Source: Deltaproteobacteria bacterium | GTDB lineage: Bacteria; Desulfobacterota; BSN033; UBA1163 | NCBI GenBank assembly: GCA_016875155.1 | Contig: VGSD01000089.1 | Span: 1 to 8,862, forward strand | Reading direction: 5' to 3' | DNA length: 8,862 nucleotides | In this document: positions 6,169 through 8,862 of the stretch, piece after piece | Position numbering within the stretch: position 1 is the first letter of the stretch | How the letters are laid out: every line of letters starts with the position of its first letter | The notes under the pieces: model-generated | Told to the model about the DNA's origin: nothing | Databases searched by the model: none | The model's input: only the letters and a program-made list of their open reading frames with translations | Made by a program: the position numbers and the translations under genes

Positions 6169-6561
6169 ATGAGCGACGGGATAGGAGGAGGAACCGGGGA
6201 TTTTGGTCTTACGGAAGCAGAAATGGCTATAGCTGAAGCAGCCAAAGGGCAGCAAGTCGCAGACATTGAGACTGGTGTATTAGGACATCCTGGCCCTGGC
6301 GAAGGATTTGGTGGTCCGGCTGGAAATGTGGCCGCAGACTTTGGCGGGGAAGCAGAAGGTGAAGGTTTTGGCGGCGGAGGAGGTGGCACTTTAGGAGAGG
6401 TTATACAGCAGCAGGCACCAGAAATACCTAAACCAGAGAAAGAGTCTAAGGCTATCACCAAAGAAAAGTCAAGAAAGAAGAGACGAAGACCTACTCTGCT
6501 GGAAGCTGAGGAAGGTTTAATTTCGTCTGTTCCCTCGTTTGGCCGGTCGTTGCTGAGATAA
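6169..6561 (+). CDS. Glycine-rich protein with phage-like C-terminal motif
   Basis: This 130-residue protein of unknown function has a strong AGGAGG ribosome site nine bases before ATG 6169. The first 75 residues are low-complexity, rich in Gly, Ala and Glu, with GEGFGG repeated at 44-49 and 64-69 and a run of glycines at 68-73. A Pro/Glu/Lys linker leads to a basic patch (SRKKRRRP, 101-108). The end, TLLEAEEGLISSVPSFGRSL (109-128), recalls the short C-terminal motif (TxL...GL...G..SLL) of small proteins encoded near the portal gene in some tailed phages. That likeness is from memory and weak. It could be a minor virion or head-assembly factor that helps the satellite use helper particles. 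No membrane segment or catalytic motif is seen. Confidence 0.75.
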   Translation: MSDGIGGGTGDFGLTEAEMAIAEAAKGQQVADIETGVLGHPGPGEGFGGPAGNVAADFGGEAEGEGFGGGGGGTLGEVIQQQAPEIPKPEKESKAITKEKSRKKRRRPTLLEAEEGLISSVPSFGRSLLR

Positions 6562-6620
6562 GTGAAGGGACATTAGGGGAAAATATGAGTTTTTGATTAC
6601 AAAACAAAAGGAGGATTGAG

Positions 6621-6962
6621 ATGATACCTATCGATGCAGTAACAAAACAAAATTGGCAACGCATGGAGCGGGGTCTCCCGCCTGTGAGTGAGAAGAAGAC
6701 TCCACGGAAGGAGCCGACGCCTCCAAAAATTGATAATCAAATTCGGTTCGAGGATGTTGAACTAACCTCTGGATTAAAGCTTCTCAGTAAGGCAGGAGAC
6801 CATCGGCGGAATAGCGAAGGGGTGTTGTTTACCGGTTACAGAGTCTGCATAGAAATCGAGCCGAAAAGGACTTTAACTGGATGGATCGGCGATGGGGATT
6901 TGAGTAGGTTATTGCCTTTTCTCAGGGAAAATTCAGACCCCAGAATTTTAAGCGCACTCTAA
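6621..6962 (+). CDS. Hypothetical protein
   Basis: This 113-residue protein is not recognised. AAGGAGG lies about seven bases before ATG 6621, a strong ribosome site. The N-terminal third (to about residue 40) is basic and proline-rich, apparently disordered. Residues 41-113 look like a small mixed alpha/beta domain with FEDVELTSGLKLLSK, GYRVCIEIEPKRTLTGWIGD and DLSRLLPFLREN. No metal-binding cluster, signal peptide or transmembrane helix is present. It lies in the same rightward gene run, 18 bases before the next start, so joint expression with its neighbours is likely. Its family cannot be named from sequence reading alone. Confidence 0.72.
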   Translation: MIPIDAVTKQNWQRMERGLPPVSEKKTPRKEPTPPKIDNQIRFEDVELTSGLKLLSKAGDHRRNSEGVLFTGYRVCIEIEPKRTLTGWIGDGDLSRLLPFLRENSDPRILSAL

Positions 6963-6980
6963 ATTTAGGAGGTGAAGATT

Positions 6981-7559
6981 ATGAATGAAAGCGGAAGCCC
7001 ACAAAATGTTATGCCAGCTGGTCTTGGTGAGCCGGATTATGACAGCCTGAGCGAGTCTGAGGCGTCGGCTGAATATCAGCAGCTTTTTAACGACAGAATA
7101 CAGGGGAAAAATCGTTGGTCTTCTGAAAAATATTCAGAAATCTCCGACAAGCTCTTTCGCAAAGCTTATTCTAAAAAGATTGAAGAAAACCAGGGTAAGT
7201 CAGAGCAAGAGAGCCAGGAGTGGCTGGAGGCAGAGACCGACCGCATTGAAAGGCGAGATTCCACCCGTGAGCTGGGCGAGGCACGAAGGGAGGCTGCAAA
7301 ATATTTCGGCGGCGAGTCAGCAATGGAAAGGGTTATAGAGCAGGCCGAGTCTGTTTTGGAGGCTGTGAAAAGAGAAGAAGACCCCAGAGCAGATTACGAA
7401 TTTCTCAAAGAAACAGGTTTAGCAATCAATCCCAGGATCATCGAAATTATAGCTAACCTGCACGGCCACAAGGAACTCTACCCCATTGTTAGAAAAATCG
7501 GTGTGGCGGATTTGTTAAAACTTGGCCAAACGGCACTACGGAGAAGGGAGAAAAAGTGA
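6981..7559 (+). CDS. Acidic helical protein, scaffold-like (tentative)
   Basis: This 192-residue protein starts at ATG 6981, chosen because AGGAGGT (6967-6973) lies seven bases upstream; an in-frame GTG at 6972 overlaps that site and is unlikely. The N-terminal 30 residues are acidic and Ser/Gly-rich. The middle (35-135) is highly charged and helical, rich in Glu, Lys and Arg (SEQESQEWLEAETDRIERRD; ESAMERVIEQAESVLEAV). The C-terminus has FLKETGLAINPRIIEI followed by a short helical, basic end. An FL..TGL.n.P.vi..La pattern near the C-terminus occurs in some tailed-phage scaffold-type proteins, so a role in helper capsid assembly is conceivable. This is a low-confidence comparison from memory. 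Its stop overlaps the next start in TGATG. Confidence 0.72.
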   Translation: MNESGSPQNVMPAGLGEPDYDSLSESEASAEYQQLFNDRIQGKNRWSSEKYSEISDKLFRKAYSKKIEENQGKSEQESQEWLEAETDRIERRDSTRELGEARREAAKYFGGESAMERVIEQAESVLEAVKREEDPRADYEFLKETGLAINPRIIEIIANLHGHKELYPIVRKIGVADLLKLGQTALRRREKK

Positions 7560-7900
7560 TGGATGTTAAAAAAAAGATTCAGACGAAACTAAAAGAGAAT
7601 GTTGATCGTTCCTTTAAAACTTTTAATTCTCAGAGAGAGACAGATATTGAAGAACTGTCCACTCTATATCAGCGACTGGAAACTTTATCGGATCAAAGAA
7701 GAGTGCTAATTGAAACTCAGGAATCTGAAAGCAAAAACTATCTTCCTAACCGAAAAGTGATGAACCAGTGCGAATTAAAGTTATTCGATGTCGAGAAGAA
7801 AGTCAAGGAGGCTGAAAAAAAATCCGATCTTCTCTTTAAAAGGCTGACAGCACTTCCTGATGGATTCCTGCAAGTTTATCCATTCTTTAAGATGATATGA
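7559..7900 (+). CDS. Hypothetical coiled-coil protein
   Basis: This 113-residue protein of unknown function starts at ATG 7559, which shares its A with the TGA of the upstream gene; GGGAG lies eight bases before. A GTG one codon upstream is in frame but less likely. The sequence is dominated by heptad-like charged helices: DIEELSTLYQRLETLSDQRR (about 29-48) and CELKLFDVEKKVKEAEKKSD (about 71-90), joined by a break at NYLPNRK. This predicts an antiparallel helical hairpin or dimeric coiled coil. The C-terminus is hydrophobic and aromatic (GFLQVYPFFKMI). No catalytic motif is visible. Overlap with both neighbours suggests a translationally coupled set with the genes on either side. Confidence 0.7.
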   Translation: MDVKKKIQTKLKENVDRSFKTFNSQRETDIEELSTLYQRLETLSDQRRVLIETQESESKNYLPNRKVMNQCELKLFDVEKKVKEAEKKSDLLFKRLTALPDGFLQVYPFFKMI

Positions 7901-8013
7901 TGGAAAAAGAAGAGGAGGAAAGGATACTTCAGGAACTGCTAATTGGTGAGATGTGGAAAGCCGCTTTGGATGAGTTTGGTTTTCCACGAGACAGCGGATT
8001 AGTTGAAGCATGA
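7900..8013 (+). CDS. Small acidic protein (37 residues)
   Basis: This short reading frame begins at ATG 7900, which overlaps the preceding TGA as TGATG, the same junction used at 5866-5870 and 7557-7561; an in-frame ATG at 7897 is an alternative. The product starts MEKEEEERILQELLIGEMWK and is an acidic amphipathic helix with a short FGFPRDSGL tail. It has no ribosome site of its own, so it would depend on re-initiation after the coiled-coil gene. The consistent coupling is the main reason to call it; function is unknown. An acidic partner for the basic coiled-coil neighbour is possible but speculative. Confidence 0.5.
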   Translation: MEKEEEERILQELLIGEMWKAALDEFGFPRDSGLVEA

Positions 8014-8015
8014 GG

Positions 8016-8058
8016 TTCAATTGAAGTTGAAGCATAGAACGTCATGCCTTCAATTGAA
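8016..8058. promoter_or_regulatory. Inverted repeat/hairpin in the terS leader
   Basis: The palindrome TTCAATTGAA occurs twice, at 8016-8025 and 8049-8058, 33 bp apart. In RNA the arms TTCAATTGAAG (8016-8026) and CTTCAATTGAA (8048-8058), plus GCAT (8032-8035) with ATGC (8044-8047), make a long stem with a five-base bulge and an eight-base loop. The terS ribosome site lies just outside it. An 11-bp repeat AGTTGAAGCAT (8001-8011, 8025-8035) overlaps the left arm. It may be a regulatory hairpin or a double operator controlling terS. Confidence 0.45.
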
Positions 8059-8079
8059 TCAAGACTGGAGGTGGTAAGC

Positions 8080-8664
8080 ATGGGTAAGATATTGGATACT
8101 AAACTACTTCTTCAAATGCGGGAGGAAGGTAAAACCTTAAAGGAGATTGCCAGTCGTTTTAATGTCTCATTTCAGGCTATATCTCAAAGGTTGAAACTGC
8201 TCCAGGGTTATTCAATGCCTGCATCATTGGATAAGCTCACCGAGAAGGAAAAGAAATTTGCCGTTGCTGTTGCTGGTGGTAAATCTCAAACTCAGGCCGC
8301 TTTCGATGCATACGACGTGGTTGATCGAGTCTCCGCCAAAGCCATTGGGCACAAATTAATGAAAGATGAGGGTGTGAAAGCCGCTGTAACGGATTTGATG
8401 GAGATGGAGGGATTGACTAAAAGAAACAGGGTAAGGCGATTAAAAGAAATCGTGTATCACAAAGACCCCAATGCTGCCATACGGGGTTTGGATCAATGCT
8501 GGAAACTTGACGGGTCTTACGCTCCTACAAAGGTGGTTACTATGAACTTTGAATATGCTGATATGATAAAACGAAAAAGGGAAATCCTTGCCGAGATGGC
8601 AGAACTTGAAGAAAAGTATGGTAAAGATGCTTTAGAGGCTGCCATCGAAGAGGATGATGATTAA
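8080..8664 (+). CDS. terS: Terminase small subunit (TerS)
   Basis: This 194-residue DNA-recognition subunit of a phage packaging motor would bind the packaging site and recruit a large terminase. Residues 9-42 form a helix-turn-helix (LLLQMREEGKTLKEIASRFN, then VSFQAISQRLK). Residues 52-112 match the Terminase_2-type core: LTEKEKKFAVAVAGGKSQTQ, then AAFDAY, a KLMKD-x-x-V helix and EMEGL. A helical stretch with GLDQCWKLDGSYAP (136-149) and an acidic oligomerisation-type tail follow. ATG 8080 is chosen because GGAGGTGG lies seven bases upstream; an in-frame ATG at 8044 has no ribosome site and lies inside a hairpin. No large subunit is encoded, which fits a satellite redirecting a helper's TerL. 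The stop lies at the junction of a 15-bp tandem duplication. Confidence 0.85.
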   Translation: MGKILDTKLLLQMREEGKTLKEIASRFNVSFQAISQRLKLLQGYSMPASLDKLTEKEKKFAVAVAGGKSQTQAAFDAYDVVDRVSAKAIGHKLMKDEGVKAAVTDLMEMEGLTKRNRVRRLKEIVYHKDPNAAIRGLDQCWKLDGSYAPTKVVTMNFEYADMIKRKREILAEMAELEEKYGKDALEAAIEEDDD

Positions 8665-8677
8665 GAGGATGATGATT
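8648..8677 (+). repeat. 15-bp tandem duplication at the terS stop
   Basis: AAGAGGATGATGATT occurs twice in direct succession (8648-8662 and 8663-8677). The junction creates the TAA stop at 8662-8664. Past it the same frame stays open to a TAA at 8716-8718. Confidence 0.85.
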
Positions 8678-8718
8678 CAAGCCAAAATTCTGATTCGTTG
8701 ACACAGGAGATAGACTAA

Positions 8719-8862
8719 CTTTTGCGCCAGGGGAGCGAAGGGGGGGGTAGGGGTGAAAAAGAGGGGGGGTATCTGGTGCCTGTATAGGTGCCTATCCTCC
8801 CCCGTTTGGTGCCTACAGATGTGCCCATAAGCGATGTTATTCTTTATCACTTAATGTGACTT
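8719..8862. other. Gene-free right end of the element with G-rich tract
   Basis: No gene is seen after terS. The plus strand has four G-runs of 4, 8, 4 and 7 bases (8730-8733, 8740-8747, 8750-8753, 8763-8769) with short spacers, able in principle to form a G-quadruplex. They are followed by the right-hand arm-type repeats. The end of the window holds no copy of the tRNA 3' end. Confidence 0.6.
8775..8827. repeat. Right-hand putative integrase arm-type sites
   Basis: The copies are GGTGCCTG (8775-8782), GGTGCCTA (8787-8794), GGTGCCTA (8808-8815) and the degenerate TGTGCCCA (8820-8827). Within each of the two pairs the spacing is 12 bp, the same as in the left block at 950-969. All are in the same orientation. 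They are most simply read as the second arm of attP. Confidence 0.62.

Larger units (their letters stand above)
902..8862. mobile_element. PICI-like phage satellite integrated at tRNA-fMet (right end outside window)
   Basis: The order is integrase and a regulator-like gene leftward, a divergent promoter region, then an AlpA-like protein, primase/ATPase, iteron origin, small accessory genes and terminase small subunit rightward. This matches the layout known for phage-inducible chromosomal islands. Large terminase, portal, major capsid and tail genes are absent. Repeats of GGTGCCTA at both ends (950-969 and 8775-8827) look like integrase arm sites and suggest the element is nearly complete here, at a little over 8 kb. 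The alternatives are the left end of a larger prophage or a decayed element. The gene-free DNA and arm-like repeats after terS, where a prophage would have terL, argue against a full prophage. Confidence 0.72.

Noticed and set aside
6123..6461. 112-codon minus-strand frame rich in Pro and Ser
   Set aside because: It is the complement of the glycine-rich gene; the Pro/Ser/Ala content simply mirrors GGN and GCN codons.
8044..8079. Upstream ATG for terS, adding 12 residues
   Set aside because: It has no ribosome site and lies inside the hairpin, whereas ATG 8080 has a strong GGAGG at proper spacing.
929..8861. Shared TGTGACT at 929-935 and 8855-8861 as an att core
   Set aside because: Seven bases is within chance for this length, and the match does not extend; the tRNA 3' end is the more likely core.

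Overview
The window is a bacterial chromosome/mobile-element junction. On the left (1-901) lie two ordinary chromosomal features: the 5' part of an LptF-type lipopolysaccharide export permease gene on the minus strand, and an intact initiator tRNA-fMet on the plus strand. The LPS-export gene points to a Gram-negative host. The style of the LptF and S21 proteins suggests a deltaproteobacterial (Desulfobacterota-like) lineage, but that is an impression from memory, not a measured placement.

From about 902 to the end of the window the DNA reads as a compact integrated element with the gene order of a phage-inducible chromosomal island (PICI), a phage satellite. A tyrosine integrase ends six bases from the tRNA and is read toward it. 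Upstream of it, in the same direction, is a zinc-finger protein in the position where such islands keep their master regulator. A divergent control region (2709-2900) has one well-formed promoter on each strand and two palindromic operator candidates. Rightward come an AlpA-like helix-turn-helix protein, a 724-residue TOPRIM primase/DUF3631 ATPase fusion, and an iteron-rich non-coding stretch that looks like a replication origin (5307-5442). After that comes a tightly packed run of small genes ending in a terminase small subunit. No large terminase, portal, capsid or tail gene is present, which fits a satellite that borrows a helper phage's virion.

The accessory run is the most unusual part. 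It includes a clear homologue of ribosomal protein bS21, a glycine-rich protein and an alpha-helical protein that faintly recall phage head-region and scaffold proteins, and four proteins I do not recognise. Copies of the octamer GGTGCCTA in pairs 12 bp apart occur in the 3' end of the integrase gene (950-969) and again at 8775-8827. They look like integrase arm-binding sites of the two halves of attP, so the right end of the element should lie just beyond the window and the whole element should be only a little over 8 kb.

Working model: the leftward module (integrase plus zinc-finger protein) and the rightward module (AlpA, replication, accessory genes, TerS) are switched at the divergent control region. 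On induction AlpA would promote excision, the primase/ATPase would replicate from the iterons, and TerS would steer a helper phage's packaging motor to the element's DNA.
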